Positions 1 to 7,890 of a DNA stretch of 64,000 bases are shown here, piece by piece. Source of the DNA: an uncultured Oscillospiraceae bacterium (GTDB lineage Bacteria > Bacillota > Clostridia > Oscillospirales > Acutalibacteraceae). The notes beneath the pieces were generated by a model that had not been told where the DNA came from, ran no database searches, and was given only the letters and a program-made list of their open reading frames with translations. Both the position numbers and the translations under genes were made by a program. The first letter of the stretch is position 1. Each line of letters begins with the position of its first letter. The DNA lies in NCBI GenBank assembly GCA_900541565.1, contig UQKB01000010.1, positions 3,411 through 67,410 on the forward strand, in the 5' to 3' direction.

Positions 1-435
1 CTGCTGTTTGCGCTGGCTTCCAATTCCTCTGCGCTGTACAGGGAGCTGATGGAGGAAAACCTGATCAACGCTACCTTCAGCTATGAGTTTTTTGAAGGTC
101 CTTCCTACAGCAGCATCATTTTCAGCGGCGAGTCGCGCGACCCGCAGAAAACGGCACAGATTATCAAAAAGCATGTTGACCGCATTTGTGAAGAAGGGTT
201 TGATCAGCAGGCCTTTGAAACGGCAAAAAAGGCCGTTTACGGCGAAAGCGTCAGCATGCTCAACAGCACCGACGCCATTGCCAATACGCTGACAGAGTTT
301 GCGTTTACAGACCGGGAGCTTTTCAATTATATAGAAGAAATTGCACATGCGAAAAAGGAAGAGGTCGAACAGCGCTTTAAAGCGCAGCTCAACAGCAAAA
401 ATTCTGCTCTGTCGGTGGTCAGGGCAGAGGTATGA
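1..435 (+). CDS. M16 family zinc peptidase-like protein, C-terminal fragment (5' end outside the window)
   Basis: The reading frame is open from base 1, so this is the last 144 residues of a longer protein. The segment resembles the C-terminal half of the M16/insulinase family (YfmH/YmfH type): a repeated alpha-beta half-domain with a YRELMEENLI-like motif, which normally packs against the catalytic half. The HxxEH zinc motif would lie upstream and is not visible. In Firmicutes these proteins often come as a YfmF/YfmH pair. The stop lies 68 bases before lgt in the same direction, so the two may be co-transcribed. The family call is from sequence resemblance only. Confidence 0.7.
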   Translation: MLFALASNSSALYRELMEENLINATFSYEFFEGPSYSSIIFSGESRDPQKTAQIIKKHVDRICEEGFDQQAFETAKKAVYGESVSMLNSTDAIANTLTEFAFTDRELFNYIEEIAHAKKEEVEQRFKAQLNSKNSALSVVRAEV

Positions 436-503
436 CAGCAGCCGTGCGCCCGGCGTTTATCCTTTGCAGCCGGGCGCTGCTTTAGGAAAGGAAGAGGATA
501 GAT

Positions 504-1334
504 ATGGATTATCATGTGAGCTTTCCCGAACTGGGGCTTTCCTTTACAGTCAACCCTGTGGCGTTTACCATTGGTGACCTTTCCGTGCGCTGGTATGGAA
601 TCCTGATCGCGCTGGGCCTTTGCCTTGCCGTGGTGTATGCGCTGTTTGCCTGCAAGCGTGTGGGTATTAAACAGGACAAGCTGCTCGACTGCGTGCTTGT
701 TGGTATTGTTACAGCGATCATTGGCGCGCGGCTGTATTATGTGGCCTTTAAATGGGACGTGTACAGCCAGGACCCAATCAGCATCCTCTACATAAACGAG
801 GGTGGGCTTGCCATCTATGGCGGATTGATCGGCGGGTTGATCGGCGGGTTGATTGTCGCAAAAATTTTAAAAGTCAATATACCCGGCCTGCTCGATATTG
901 CCTGCCTGGGCTTTTTGATCGGGCAGGGGATTGGACGATGGGGAAATTTTATGAACCAGGAGGCCTTTGGCACGCCCACAGATCTGCCGTGGGGGATGCT
1001 CAGCGAAAATACCGGCGGCGTTGCGGTGCACCCGTGCTTTTTATACGAGTCTCTGTGGTGCCTTTTGGGGTTTGTGCTGCTGCACTTTTTCAGCGTAAGG
1101 TGCAAAAAGTACGACGGACAGATTTTCCTTTTGTACCTTGTGTGGTATGGCTTTGAACGGATGATCGTGGAGGGTCTGCGTACAGACAGCCTTTACACGC
1201 CGCTTTTTGGCCTGCGCGTTTCGCAGGTGCTCTCGCTGGTGATTATGCTGGCCGGGCTGGTGTGCCTGCTTGTAAATTGTATAAGAAAAAAGGACACCAT
1301 GGCGGTGCCTTTAAAAAGAAAGGTAAAAGGGTGA
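504..1334 (+). CDS. lgt: Prolipoprotein diacylglyceryl transferase
   Basis: This 276-residue multi-span membrane enzyme moves a diacylglyceryl group from phosphatidylglycerol to the lipobox cysteine of prolipoproteins, the first step of lipoprotein maturation. Visible hallmarks are the N-terminal VRWYGI segment, the signature GIGRWGNFMNQEAFG in the middle of the protein, the FLYESLW motif, and about seven hydrophobic helices. The length is normal for the family. A GGAAAGGAAGAGG ribosome binding site precedes the ATG. It ends 6 bases before folD, so the two genes are probably translated from one transcript. A second, divergent Lgt-like gene lies at 31387-32208. Confidence 0.95.
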   Translation: MDYHVSFPELGLSFTVNPVAFTIGDLSVRWYGILIALGLCLAVVYALFACKRVGIKQDKLLDCVLVGIVTAIIGARLYYVAFKWDVYSQDPISILYINEGGLAIYGGLIGGLIGGLIVAKILKVNIPGLLDIACLGFLIGQGIGRWGNFMNQEAFGTPTDLPWGMLSENTGGVAVHPCFLYESLWCLLGFVLLHFFSVRCKKYDGQIFLLYLVWYGFERMIVEGLRTDSLYTPLFGLRVSQVLSLVIMLAGLVCLLVNCIRKKDTMAVPLKRKVKG

Positions 1335-1340
1335 TGCGGT

Positions 1341-2195
1341 ATGGCAAAGATTATAGACGGCAAAGCCGTTGCACAAAACGTAAAGGACGATGTGGCTGCG
1401 CAGACGCGCCAATTAAAGGAGCAGGGGATCACCCCCGGGCTTGCGGTTGTGATCGTCGGCGACGACAGCGCCTCAAGAGTATATGTGAACAATAAAAAGA
1501 AAGCCTGCGCGCAGGTGGGCTTTTATTCGGAGGAATACGCCCTGCCCGCGCAGACAACACAGCAGGAGCTGCTGGAGCTTGTAGATACCCTGAACCGGAA
1601 AAAGGATATCAACGGTATTCTGGTCCAACTGCCGCTGCCAAAGCATCTGGATGAAAAGGCCGTGATCGAAGCGATCGACCCGCAAAAGGACGTCGACGCG
1701 TTCCATGCGTCCAATGTTGGAAAGATCATGATCGGCGATTACCACTTTCTGCCCTGTACGCCCGCAGGTGTTATGGAGCTTTTAAAGTCGCAGCAGATCG
1801 ACGTATGCGGCAAAAGCTGCGTCGTTATTGGCAGAAGCAACATTGTAGGCAAGCCCATGGCCATGCTTTTACTGCATCAAAACGGTACGGTCACCATCTG
1901 CCACAGCCGCACGCAAAACCTCAAAGAGGTTTGCAGGGGTGCAGATATTCTGGTGGCGGCGGTCGGCATTGCAAAATTTGTGAAGGCGGACATGGTTAAA
2001 AAGGGCGCGGTTGTGATCGACGTTGGCATGGACAGGGACGAAAACGGCAAGCTGTGCGGCGATGTGGACTTTGCACAGGTGGAGCCCGTGGCTTCTTATA
2101 TTACCCCGGTTCCCGGCGGCGTGGGGCCTATGACGATCGCCATGCTGATGAAAAACACGCTGATGGCGGCAAAACTGCAAAACGGTCTGAAATAA
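1341..2195 (+). CDS. folD: Bifunctional methylenetetrahydrofolate dehydrogenase/cyclohydrolase FolD
   Basis: This cytosolic enzyme interconverts 5,10-methylene-THF, 5,10-methenyl-THF and 10-formyl-THF for one-carbon metabolism. Its 284 residues are full length. Motifs are the active-site YVNNKKKAC stretch with the catalytic lysine, the DVDAFH segment, PCTPAG, the NADP-binding GRSNIVGKP loop and the C-terminal [11 protein letters not shown]. The start follows an AAAGGGTGATG ribosome binding site. It is close behind lgt and is followed by a strong hairpin that probably ends the transcript. Confidence 0.97.
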   Translation: MAKIIDGKAVAQNVKDDVAAQTRQLKEQGITPGLAVVIVGDDSASRVYVNNKKKACAQVGFYSEEYALPAQTTQQELLELVDTLNRKKDINGILVQLPLPKHLDEKAVIEAIDPQKDVDAFHASNVGKIMIGDYHFLPCTPAGVMELLKSQQIDVCGKSCVVIGRSNIVGKPMAMLLLHQNGTVTICHSRTQNLKEVCRGADILVAAVGIAKFVKADMVKKGAVVIDVGMDRDENGKLCGDVDFAQVEPVASYITPVPGGVGPMTIAMLMKNTLMAAKLQNGLK

Positions 2196-2202
2196 CAAGG
2201 CA

Positions 2203-2242
2203 AAAAGCGGCAGGGTGTAAAGTTTTCTTTACACCCTGCCGC
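2203..2242. terminator. Hairpin between folD and the convergent small gene
   Basis: A perfect 15-bp inverted repeat, GCGGCAGGGTGTAAA with a 6-base loop. The run of five A before it becomes a U-tract on the minus strand, so it fits best as the terminator of the minus-strand gene at 2281-2556. It may also stop folD transcripts. Confidence 0.75.
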
Positions 2243-2280
2243 GCGCTTGTGTACATTTGTATATACTGGTTTAGCTGTGT

Positions 2281-2556
2281 TCAGGCAAGCACGCCCAGCC
2301 ATTTTAAAATTGCAACGCTGTCGCAAATGCCCTTGCGGTAAATATAGCAGGCCTCCTGCTCGTCTGCCTGTAGGAGCAGTTCAAAGCAGTCTGTGACAAA
2401 ATCCATTTGCTCTTCGGTGAGCATACAGTCGCAGGCAAGCTCCATCTGCTTTCGTTTCTCTTGCCACAGGCGGCCTTCCTCCGTTTCGCGGAACGAAAGC
2501 ACGGCATTTTCATAAAGCTGGTCCAGAAAAAATGCAAAATTTGCTTGATTTGTCAT
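2281..2556 (-). CDS. Conserved hypothetical small protein, 91 residues
   Basis: The protein is predicted to be mostly helical and acidic (MTNQANFAFFLDQLYENAV...; LTEEQMDFVTDCFELLLQADEQEACYIYRKGI) and ends in a hydrophobic tail. There is no signal peptide or membrane span. The ATG at 2556 is chosen because GGAAAGGATG lies upstream; the longer frame to 2622 has no ribosome binding site and starts with unrelated basic sequence. I recognise no family with confidence. It resembles the small DUF6809-type proteins common in Clostridia, but this is only a hunch. Confidence 0.65.
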   Translation of the reverse strand: MTNQANFAFFLDQLYENAVLSFRETEEGRLWQEKRKQMELACDCMLTEEQMDFVTDCFELLLQADEQEACYIYRKGICDSVAILKWLGVLA

Positions 2557-2702
2557 AGAGGTTTCATCCTTTCCTGTAAATCTTCGGCAACGCCTTACAG
2601 TAAGCCGCGGCTTATGGTACAATATTTAAACCGGGCTTGTCCTTTCAAGGTAATGCCGGTATAAGGAAGCGGTAGTGTTGCATGGAGGGCACGCCGCTTC
2701 CG

Positions 2703-2876
2703 TTATTTTTTGTTTTTTAGGTTGCGGATTGCGTCCCGTACACCGTTGGCCCTCTTGATGTTTTTGCGCGCGCAATAGCTGTCTAAAATGCTTGCTTCTT
2801 CAGTGTCTATGTGCACAGTCAGCTTTGCGGACTTTGGGTTTTGGAAAAACGGCCGACCTGATTTTTTGCATGGCAT
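2703..2876 (-). CDS. Small ribbon-helix-helix-type DNA-binding protein, 57 residues
   Basis: This short gene encodes a 57-residue protein with a basic N-terminus (MPCKKSGRPFFQNPKSAK), a short beta-strand (LTVHID) and two helices (EEASILDSYCARK, RANGVRDAIRNL), the order expected of an Arc/MetJ ribbon-helix-helix subunit. AAAGGAAGG lies 8 bases before the ATG. It is divergent from the XRE gene at 3091, and the shared intergenic region carries two inverted repeats, which fits regulation by one or both proteins. It may be half of a toxin-antitoxin-like or phage-type switch, but no toxin gene is adjacent. Confidence 0.7.
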   Translation of the reverse strand: MPCKKSGRPFFQNPKSAKLTVHIDTEEASILDSYCARKNIKRANGVRDAIRNLKNKK

Positions 2877-2911
2877 ACGCTCACCTTCCTTTCTCTTATT
2901 GTAATTTTAAA

Positions 2912-2971
2912 TAGTGCAGATTTGTTGCGGTAAGTTGTATGATTTTATTTGCTTTTTCGCAATCTGCACTA
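2912..2971. promoter_or_regulatory. Long-spaced 11-bp inverted repeat between divergent regulators
   Basis: TAGTGCAGATT at 2912-2922 is matched perfectly by AATCTGCACTA at 2961-2971, with 38 bases between the arms. It lies just upstream of the ribbon-helix-helix gene on the minus strand. It could be a paired operator (one half-site per dimer) or the base of an RNA stem in the leader of that gene. Confidence 0.5.
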
Positions 2972-3012
2972 AAATATTACTATGGGCTTTATTATAAATA
3001 CAAAAAATTGGT

Positions 3013-3045
3013 TTGTCAATTTGTTTTACTAAAAAAATAGTAAAA
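3013..3045 (+). promoter_or_regulatory. Promoter and palindromic operator for the XRE regulator
   Basis: TTGTCA at 3013-3018 and AATAGT at 3036-3041 form a promoter with a 17-base spacer. The -10 box lies inside a perfect palindrome, TTTTACTA-N6-TAGTAAAA (3024-3045). Such a site over the core promoter is the usual autoregulation arrangement for XRE repressors. Confidence 0.6.
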
Positions 3046-3090
3046 TCATATTGATAAGGCATGCGGGAGAAAAGGGCTTTGGAGGTTAAC

Positions 3091-3372
3091 ATGAACAGGA
3101 TAAGAGCTTTACGTGAAGACAGGGATCTTCGGCAGATCGATGTATCGATCGCTACAGGGATTGACCAAAAAACATTATCAAATTATGAAACGGGAAAAAC
3201 CAGGCCGGACAGCTATGCCATTGTTAAGCTGGCAAACTTTTTTGGCGTTACAACAGATTATTTATTGGGTTGCAGTGAAAAAAATTATGGAGACCTTACA
3301 GCGGTCATTCAGGAGTTGGAAAATATGCAAAAAAGCATGGATGAAATAAAAAAGTATTTATCAAGCTTATAA
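3091..3372 (+). CDS. XRE-family helix-turn-helix transcriptional regulator
   Basis: A 93-residue protein with an N-terminal HTH_3 domain over residues 1-60 (LREDRDLRQIDVSIATGIDQ, then TLSNYETGKTRPD as recognition helix and wing), followed by VTTDYLLG and a short C-terminal coiled segment that may dimerise. The ATG at 3091 is chosen because GGAGG lies 5 bases upstream; an in-frame ATG at 3061 has no such site. It is divergent from the ribbon-helix-helix gene and has a palindrome over its own promoter, so it probably represses itself. Confidence 0.85.
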   Translation: MNRIRALREDRDLRQIDVSIATGIDQKTLSNYETGKTRPDSYAIVKLANFFGVTTDYLLGCSEKNYGDLTAVIQELENMQKSMDEIKKYLSSL

Positions 3373-3467
3373 TGAAAATAGTATAGAAAAATAGAAGTTG
3401 TATGTATGGTATGTTTTCTATAATTTTATACAGAAACCAGCCTTTAACAAAAAGGGGAAATTTTGCA

Positions 3468-3496
3468 TTGACAACCCGTTTTCCGTATGCTACAAT
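3468..3496 (+). promoter_or_regulatory. Consensus promoter of the rplU-prp-rpmA operon
   Basis: TTGACA at 3468-3473, a 17-base spacer and TACAAT at 3491-3496: a near-perfect vegetative promoter, as expected for ribosomal protein genes. Transcription should start near 3503. Confidence 0.85.
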
Positions 3497-3502
3497 GTTA
3501 TA

Positions 3503-3585
3503 GCCGCTTATTGCGGGCATGTAAAGTGAGCGCAGCTCCGCCCGGTCAGTAGCGAGTCTGAACAAAAGGAATGGTACAAAGAGCT
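3503..3585 (+). promoter_or_regulatory. Probable ribosomal protein L21 leader RNA
   Basis: The roughly 80-base untranslated region between the promoter and rplU is GC-rich and structured (CCGCTTATTGCGG at its 5' end, then GAGCGCAGCTC). Its position, size and general pattern fit the L21 leader element that Firmicutes use for autoregulation of rplU. I have not aligned it to the published model, so the identity is an inference. Confidence 0.55.
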
Positions 3586-3891
3586 ATGTACGCAATTATT
3601 GAAACAGGCGGCAAGCAGTACAAGGTAGAAAGCGGCGACGTAATCTACGTGGAAAAGCTTGCGGCAAAAGAAGAGGATACGGTCGATTTTAAAGTGGTCG
3701 CCCTTGCAACGGAAAACGGCCTGCAGACCGGCAACCCCTATGTAGAAGGGGCAAAGGTTACGGGCAAGGTTGTAAAAAACGGCAAGGGAAAGAAAATTGT
3801 TGTTTTCACTTATAAGCCCAAAAAGGGTCAGAAAAGAAAGATGGGCCACAGGCAGCCTTATACAAAGGTTGAAATCCAGAGCCTTTCCTAA
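3586..3891 (+). CDS. rplU: 50S ribosomal protein L21
   Basis: This 101-residue protein of the large subunit begins MYAIIETGGKQYKVESGD, the conserved L21 N-terminus, and carries the KPKKGQKRKMGHRQPYT basic rRNA-binding segment. The ATG at 3586 gives the family's normal N-terminus; an upstream ATG at 3571 would add five atypical residues. It is first in an operon with prp and rpmA, with 5 bases to prp. Confidence 0.97.
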   Translation: MYAIIETGGKQYKVESGDVIYVEKLAAKEEDTVDFKVVALATENGLQTGNPYVEGAKVTGKVVKNGKGKKIVVFTYKPKKGQKRKMGHRQPYTKVEIQSLS

Positions 3892-3896
3892 CGTTT

Positions 3897-4217
3897 ATGG
3901 TCCGCGCGGTTTTTTATACGGCAGACAACGGCGCGCTTCTGGGCTTTCGGGTGCAGGGGCATTCGGGCTATGCGGAAAGCGGCAGGGACATTGTCTGCGC
4001 GGCGGTAAGCTCCGCGGCGCTGATGGCGGCAAACACCGTTACAGAGGTGCTGCATGTGCCGGCCCAGGCGTCTGTAAAAGACGGCGATCTGCGTTTTATG
4101 GTGCTGCCAAAGGACGCGCAGCAGTGCAGGGACGTTTTTTTAGGCTTTAAGCTGCATATGCTCTCTTTAGAAGAGCAATATCCGGATTATATCAGTGTAA
4201 ATTATACGGAGGTGTAA
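3897..4217 (+). CDS. prp: Ribosomal-processing cysteine protease Prp
   Basis: This 106-residue cytosolic protease trims the N-terminal extension of L27, an essential ribosome maturation step in Firmicutes and relatives. The catalytic dyad is visible as His22 in [11 protein letters not shown] and Cys34 in [11 protein letters not shown], the same positions as in the characterised Staphylococcus aureus enzyme. It sits between rplU and its substrate gene rpmA, 4 bases before the latter. The rpmA product carries the matching extension, so the pair is consistent. Confidence 0.95.
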   Translation: MVRAVFYTADNGALLGFRVQGHSGYAESGRDIVCAAVSSAALMAANTVTEVLHVPAQASVKDGDLRFMVLPKDAQQCRDVFLGFKLHMLSLEEQYPDYISVNYTEV

Positions 4218-4221
4218 GGTC

Positions 4222-4503
4222 ATGATTAAAATCAACATTCAGTTGTTCGCACATAAAAAGGGGATGGGTTCGACCAAAAACGGGCGTGATTCAGAATCCA
4301 AGCGTCTTGGCGTAAAGCGCGCAGACGGGCAGTTTGTGCTTGCCGGCAATATTCTTGTTAAGCAGCGCGGCACGCATATCCATCCCGGCAACAACGTCGG
4401 CAGAGGCTCTGACGACACATTGTTTGCACTGGTGGACGGTACGGTCCGCTTTGAACGTGTAGGACGCGACCGCAAACGTGTAAGCGTATATAACGAGCAG
4501 TAA
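4222..4503 (+). CDS. rpmA: 50S ribosomal protein L27 with Prp-cleaved N-terminal extension
   Basis: This 93-residue protein lies near the peptidyl-transferase centre. The first nine residues, MIKINIQLF, form the extension removed by Prp; the mature protein would start [17 protein letters not shown]. The remaining [14 protein letters not shown] and [13 protein letters not shown] segments are standard. A terminator follows at 4538, closing the rplU-prp-rpmA operon. Confidence 0.97.
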   Translation: MIKINIQLFAHKKGMGSTKNGRDSESKRLGVKRADGQFVLAGNILVKQRGTHIHPGNNVGRGSDDTLFALVDGTVRFERVGRDRKRVSVYNEQ

Positions 4504-4537
4504 GCTGCTTGCGCAATACGTTTTCCAATAGCGATCA

Positions 4538-4565
4538 AAGGGCGGGTTTCCGCCCTTGTTTTTTT
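4538..4565 (+). terminator. Rho-independent terminator after rpmA
   Basis: AAGGGCGG, a GTTT loop and CCGCCCTT, followed by a G and a long T-run. Confidence 0.9.
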
Positions 4566-4657
4566 ACAGGGCAAACAGGCAGGAGGCATGCCTGCTTTGG
4601 CCGCGCGCTGCCCAAAACGGCAAACGCCCACGGCTGCCCTTTTAGAAGGTGAGGCAT

Positions 4658-5029
4658 ATGTTTCAAAACGACTGGATGATGCGCCAGGTTGAAGAGCTTG
4701 GCCGCTTTCTTGCAAAACTGTTTTTTCATAAAGAAACAACCATTTATGAGGTTATCACAGACGAAAACGGCAATATTACCGATGAAGGGCTTTTATATCT
4801 GGAGCTGAAAACGCTGCTCCGGCAGGGCAAGCTCAACCAGGCGGAAAACCTGCTGTTTGAACGTATAGGCCATGGGGAAAACCTGGAATATCTGGAAATT
4901 GCCATTGACTTTTACAGCCAGCTCAACGATCTGACGGACGAATATCTGGAAGAACACGGCTTTTCACGCGAAGAGGTAAAGGAAGGGCTTATGGAGGTTC
5001 GCACGCTTTACGGAATTGCGGATATTTAA
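4658..5029 (+). CDS. DUF6483-like conserved hypothetical protein
   Basis: This 123-residue soluble protein starts MFQNDWMMRQVEELGRFLAK, which resembles the N-terminus of the DUF6483 family (FxxDYxMRxIEE...), and continues as an all-helical, tetratricopeptide-like fold (LLYLELKTLLRQGKLNQAENLLFERI). AAGGTGAG lies 4 bases before the ATG at 4658; a GTG at 4649 is possible but overlaps that site. It lies between rpmA and obgE, a common position in Clostridia. The function is unknown. Confidence 0.75.
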   Translation: MFQNDWMMRQVEELGRFLAKLFFHKETTIYEVITDENGNITDEGLLYLELKTLLRQGKLNQAENLLFERIGHGENLEYLEIAIDFYSQLNDLTDEYLEEHGFSREEVKEGLMEVRTLYGIADI

Positions 5030-5050
5030 AAGAAAAAGGGAAGGAATGCT

Positions 5051-6322
5051 ATGTTTGTAGACGCGGCAAAGATTTATATAAAAGCAGGCGACGGCGGCGA
5101 CGGCCACGTTTCGTTCCACAGGGAAAAGTATGTGGCCGCCGGCGGGCCCGACGGCGGCGACGGCGGCAGGGGAGGCAACGTTGTTTTTGTAGCCGACGAC
5201 AACCTTTCCACGCTGGCTGATTTCCGCTATAAAAGAAAATATCTTGCGCAAAAGGGCGAAAACGGCAGGGCTGCCCGCCGCAGCGGGAAGAGTGCGCCGG
5301 ATCTTGTAATCCGGGTTCCCCGGGGAACGGTTGTCAAGGAAGTGCAAACCGGGCGGATTATGGCGGACATTTCCGGCGACGAGCCTGTAATCGTGGCGCG
5401 CGGCGGCAACGGCGGCTGGGGGAATATCCATTTTGCCACCCCGACAAGGCAGGTGCCGCGTTTTGCAAAGCCCGGACTGCCCGGCGAAGAATTTGACGTG
5501 CAGCTGGAGCTTAAGCTTTTAGCGGACGTGGGGCTGGTCGGGTTTCCAAATGTGGGCAAAAGCACGCTGATTTCGGTGGTCAGCGAAGCAAAGCCGGTGA
5601 TTGCAGATTACCATTTTACGACCATTACGCCGGTGCTGGGCGTGGTCAGGATGGGGGACGGCGCATCTTTTGTAATGGCCGACATCCCCGGGCTGATTCA
5701 AGACGCAAGCCAGGGCGTGGGTTTGGGACACCAGTTTTTGCGCCATGTGGAGCGCTGCAGGCTGCTGGTGCATATTGTGGATATTGCAGGCAGCGAGGGC
5801 CGCGACCCAAAGGAGGATTTTGCAATCATCAACAAAGAGCTTGCAGCCTTCAACCCGGAGCTTGCAAAGCGCCCGATGCTGGTGGCAGGCAATAAATGCG
5901 ACCTTGCAACCGACGAGCAGATTGAAGAATTCAGGCATTTTGTAGAAGAAAAGGGCTATGCCTTTTTCCCGATTATGGCGCCGATCCACCACGGTGTAGA
6001 CGAGCTTTTAAATAAAATCTACGAAAGCTTAAGCAAGCTGCCGCCGATCATCCGTTATGAGGCCGAGCCCGCACCTGTGGAGCAGGCCGAGGAAATAGGC
6101 AGGCGCGAAGTGACCGTCCGTGTTGTTGACGGTATTTATGTCGTAGAGGGAAAGTGGCTGTTAAACGTAATGCGCAGCGTAAATTTTGACGATTACGAAT
6201 CCCTGCAGTATTTTCAGCGCGTGCTGATCAACGCAGGCGTGATCGACGCGCTGCGCCGGGCCGGCGTTCAGGAGGGCGATACGGTTTCCATTTACGACCT
6301 GGATTTTGATTTTGTCGAATAG
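5051..6322 (+). CDS. obgE: Obg family GTPase, ribosome assembly and growth control
   Basis: This 423-residue GTPase acts in 50S subunit maturation and the stringent response. Residues 1-158 are the glycine-rich Obg fold (GDGGDGHVSFHREKYVAAGGPDGGDGG). The G domain follows with GFPNVGKST (G1), TTITP (G2), DIPG (G3) and NKCD (G4). The C-terminal OCT domain (about 345-423; RVVDGIYVVEGKWL...DYESLQYFQRVL) is present as in Gram-positive homologues. It is 24 bases upstream of mrnC, probably one transcript. Confidence 0.97.
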   Translation: MFVDAAKIYIKAGDGGDGHVSFHREKYVAAGGPDGGDGGRGGNVVFVADDNLSTLADFRYKRKYLAQKGENGRAARRSGKSAPDLVIRVPRGTVVKEVQTGRIMADISGDEPVIVARGGNGGWGNIHFATPTRQVPRFAKPGLPGEEFDVQLELKLLADVGLVGFPNVGKSTLISVVSEAKPVIADYHFTTITPVLGVVRMGDGASFVMADIPGLIQDASQGVGLGHQFLRHVERCRLLVHIVDIAGSEGRDPKEDFAIINKELAAFNPELAKRPMLVAGNKCDLATDEQIEEFRHFVEEKGYAFFPIMAPIHHGVDELLNKIYESLSKLPPIIRYEAEPAPVEQAEEIGRREVTVRVVDGIYVVEGKWLLNVMRSVNFDDYESLQYFQRVLINAGVIDALRRAGVQEGDTVSIYDLDFDFVE

Positions 6323-6346
6323 ATCCTGCAATGCGGAGGGACAAAA

Positions 6347-6733
6347 ATGGAAAGACTTTTAAACATGGCGTGCGATCCCAGCCAGTACAGCCCCTTGACG
6401 CTTGCATTTATTGGCGACGGGGTGTTTGACCTGATGGTGCGGGAAGCGCTTGTCTGCCGGGCAAACAGCCCGGTAGGTATTTTAAATGCGGAAAAGGTAA
6501 AGGCGGTTTGCTGCCAAACGCAGGCCAAAAACGCAGAAAAGCTTTTGCCTGTGCTGACAGAAGAGGAAACGGCGGTTTATAAGCGGGGCAGAAACGCCCA
6601 CAGCCGCCCGCCCAAAAGCGCAAGCAGCGCGGATTACCACACTGCAACGGGTCTGGAAGCGCTTTGGGGCTATTTATACCTGAAGGGGCAGATCGAACGC
6701 TTAAGGGAGCTTTTCTCCTTGCTGTCAATTTGA
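6347..6733 (+). CDS. mrnC: Mini-ribonuclease III
   Basis: This 128-residue protein is an RNase III catalytic domain without the double-stranded RNA-binding domain. It matures 23S rRNA ends in Firmicutes. The signature LAFIGDGVFDLMVRE contains the catalytic Asp, and the second motif LEALWGYLYL carries the conserved Glu. The length matches the family. mrnC more often follows cysS; here it follows obgE by 24 bases. A terminator lies 65 bases downstream. Confidence 0.93.
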   Translation: MERLLNMACDPSQYSPLTLAFIGDGVFDLMVREALVCRANSPVGILNAEKVKAVCCQTQAKNAEKLLPVLTEEETAVYKRGRNAHSRPPKSASSADYHTATGLEALWGYLYLKGQIERLRELFSLLSI

Positions 6734-6797
6734 TAAGGATGTACATAAATGCCGTTATACGCTGTAAAATATAGGTAGGGAGTATGGAAGCACGCAG

Positions 6798-6833
6798 AAA
6801 GCGCGCCGCTTTTCTATGCGGCGCGCTTTTTAT
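6798..6833 (+). terminator. Rho-independent terminator after mrnC
   Basis: AAAGCGCGCCGC (6798-6809), an 8-base loop, GCGGCGCGCTTT (6818-6829) and continuing T's. Confidence 0.9.
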
Positions 6834-6866
6834 ATGTTTTTCTAAAATCAGACGGGAGGTTATTGC

Positions 6867-7742
6867 ATGAATATAACGGCGCTTAACAGAAAATCCCTGC
6901 TGCTTGACGGCATTTTCTTTTTGGCAGGCAGCATTTTATATGCACTGTCGGTGGATATTTTTACCGCGCCTAACGATATTGCACCCGGCGGGCTGACAGG
7001 CATTGGCACGCTGTTAAACTTTCTGTTCGGCATGCCCATCGGTACGGCGGTGCTTATTTTGAATATTCCGCTTTTCATTTGGGGTGCAATTGAGTTCGGC
7101 TGGAAATTTCTTGGGAAAACGGTTGTTTCCACCGTTTTGGTATCTGTTATGATCGACCTGCTGGCGCCCTTTGTACCGGCCTATACGGGCGATAAAATGC
7201 TTGCAAGCATTTTTGGCGGTATTTTTTCCGGCGCAGGGCTGGCGCTTGTTTTTATACGAGGCGGTACAACAGGCGGCACAGACGTTATTGCAAGGCTTTT
7301 AAACAGGCGGTACCCTGCACTTTCAATGGGCAAGCTGATTTTATTGACCGACATGCTTGTCATTGTAGCGGCGGCGCTGGTTTATGGAAATCTGGAAAGC
7401 CCGCTGTATGCCGTGATCAGTATTTTTGTCAGCACAAGGCTGATCGACATGCTCATTTACGGCACCAGCCTGGGAGCCGGAAAGATGATGTTTATCATTT
7501 CCGGTAAAAATGAAGAAATTGCAAAGGCCATTTTAACGGGGATCAGCCGCGGACTGACCAAAATCAGGGCCACAGGCGGCTACAGCAATGAAGAGGGCCA
7601 AATTTTGCTCTGCGCGCTGCGCCGCAATGAAGTCTATAAAACGTACGATTTGGTAAGGAAAATAGACCCCAATGCCTTTATTATTGTGGGCGAGGCCGGG
7701 GAAATCACCGGCGAGGGCTTTGCACATTTAAAAAAGTCTTGA
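6867..7742 (+). CDS. YitT family membrane protein (DUF161 plus DUF2179)
   Basis: The 291-residue protein has an N-terminal membrane domain of about five to six helices (residues 1-190; FTAPNDIAPGGLTGIGTLLN and GGTTGGTDVIARLL are the typical glycine-rich motifs) and a cytosolic C-terminal DUF2179 domain from about residue 205 (TSLGAGKMMFIISGKNEEIAKAI...EGQILLCALRRNE). The family is widespread and functionally undefined; transport has been suggested. The start follows GACGGGAGG. Its stop codon overlaps the -35 box of the rpsF promoter. Confidence 0.9.
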   Translation: MNITALNRKSLLLDGIFFLAGSILYALSVDIFTAPNDIAPGGLTGIGTLLNFLFGMPIGTAVLILNIPLFIWGAIEFGWKFLGKTVVSTVLVSVMIDLLAPFVPAYTGDKMLASIFGGIFSGAGLALVFIRGGTTGGTDVIARLLNRRYPALSMGKLILLTDMLVIVAAALVYGNLESPLYAVISIFVSTRLIDMLIYGTSLGAGKMMFIISGKNEEIAKAILTGISRGLTKIRATGGYSNEEGQILLCALRRNEVYKTYDLVRKIDPNAFIIVGEAGEITGEGFAHLKKS

Positions 7743-7767
7743 CAGGAATCTGCACCATTGCTATAAT
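7739..7767 (+). promoter_or_regulatory. Perfect-consensus promoter of rpsF-ssb-rpsR
   Basis: TTGACA at 7739-7744, a 17-base spacer and TATAAT at 7762-7767, an exact match to the vegetative consensus. The -35 box overlaps the stop codon of the YitT gene. Confidence 0.9.
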
Positions 7768-7773
7768 TAACCT

Positions 7774-7890
7774 GTTATGTCTGTAAGTATATTACAGGCA
7801 GGGTGTATGGCCGGGGCGCAGCCCTCGGACCTGAACATCAGATCCTTGCTCCGCTTAGCGGGGCCAAAGTCCAAAAGGAGGTGCAGAAAG
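7774..7890 (+). promoter_or_regulatory. Probable S6:S18 ribosomal protein leader
   Basis: A 117-base untranslated leader begins with the hairpin CTGTAA-GTATA-TTACAG (7781-7797) and goes on to a CCGGGGCGCAGCCCTCGG stem-like stretch before the AGGAGGTG ribosome binding site of rpsF. The position and size fit the S6:S18-binding leader known upstream of rpsF operons. The match to the published consensus was not tested. Confidence 0.45.
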
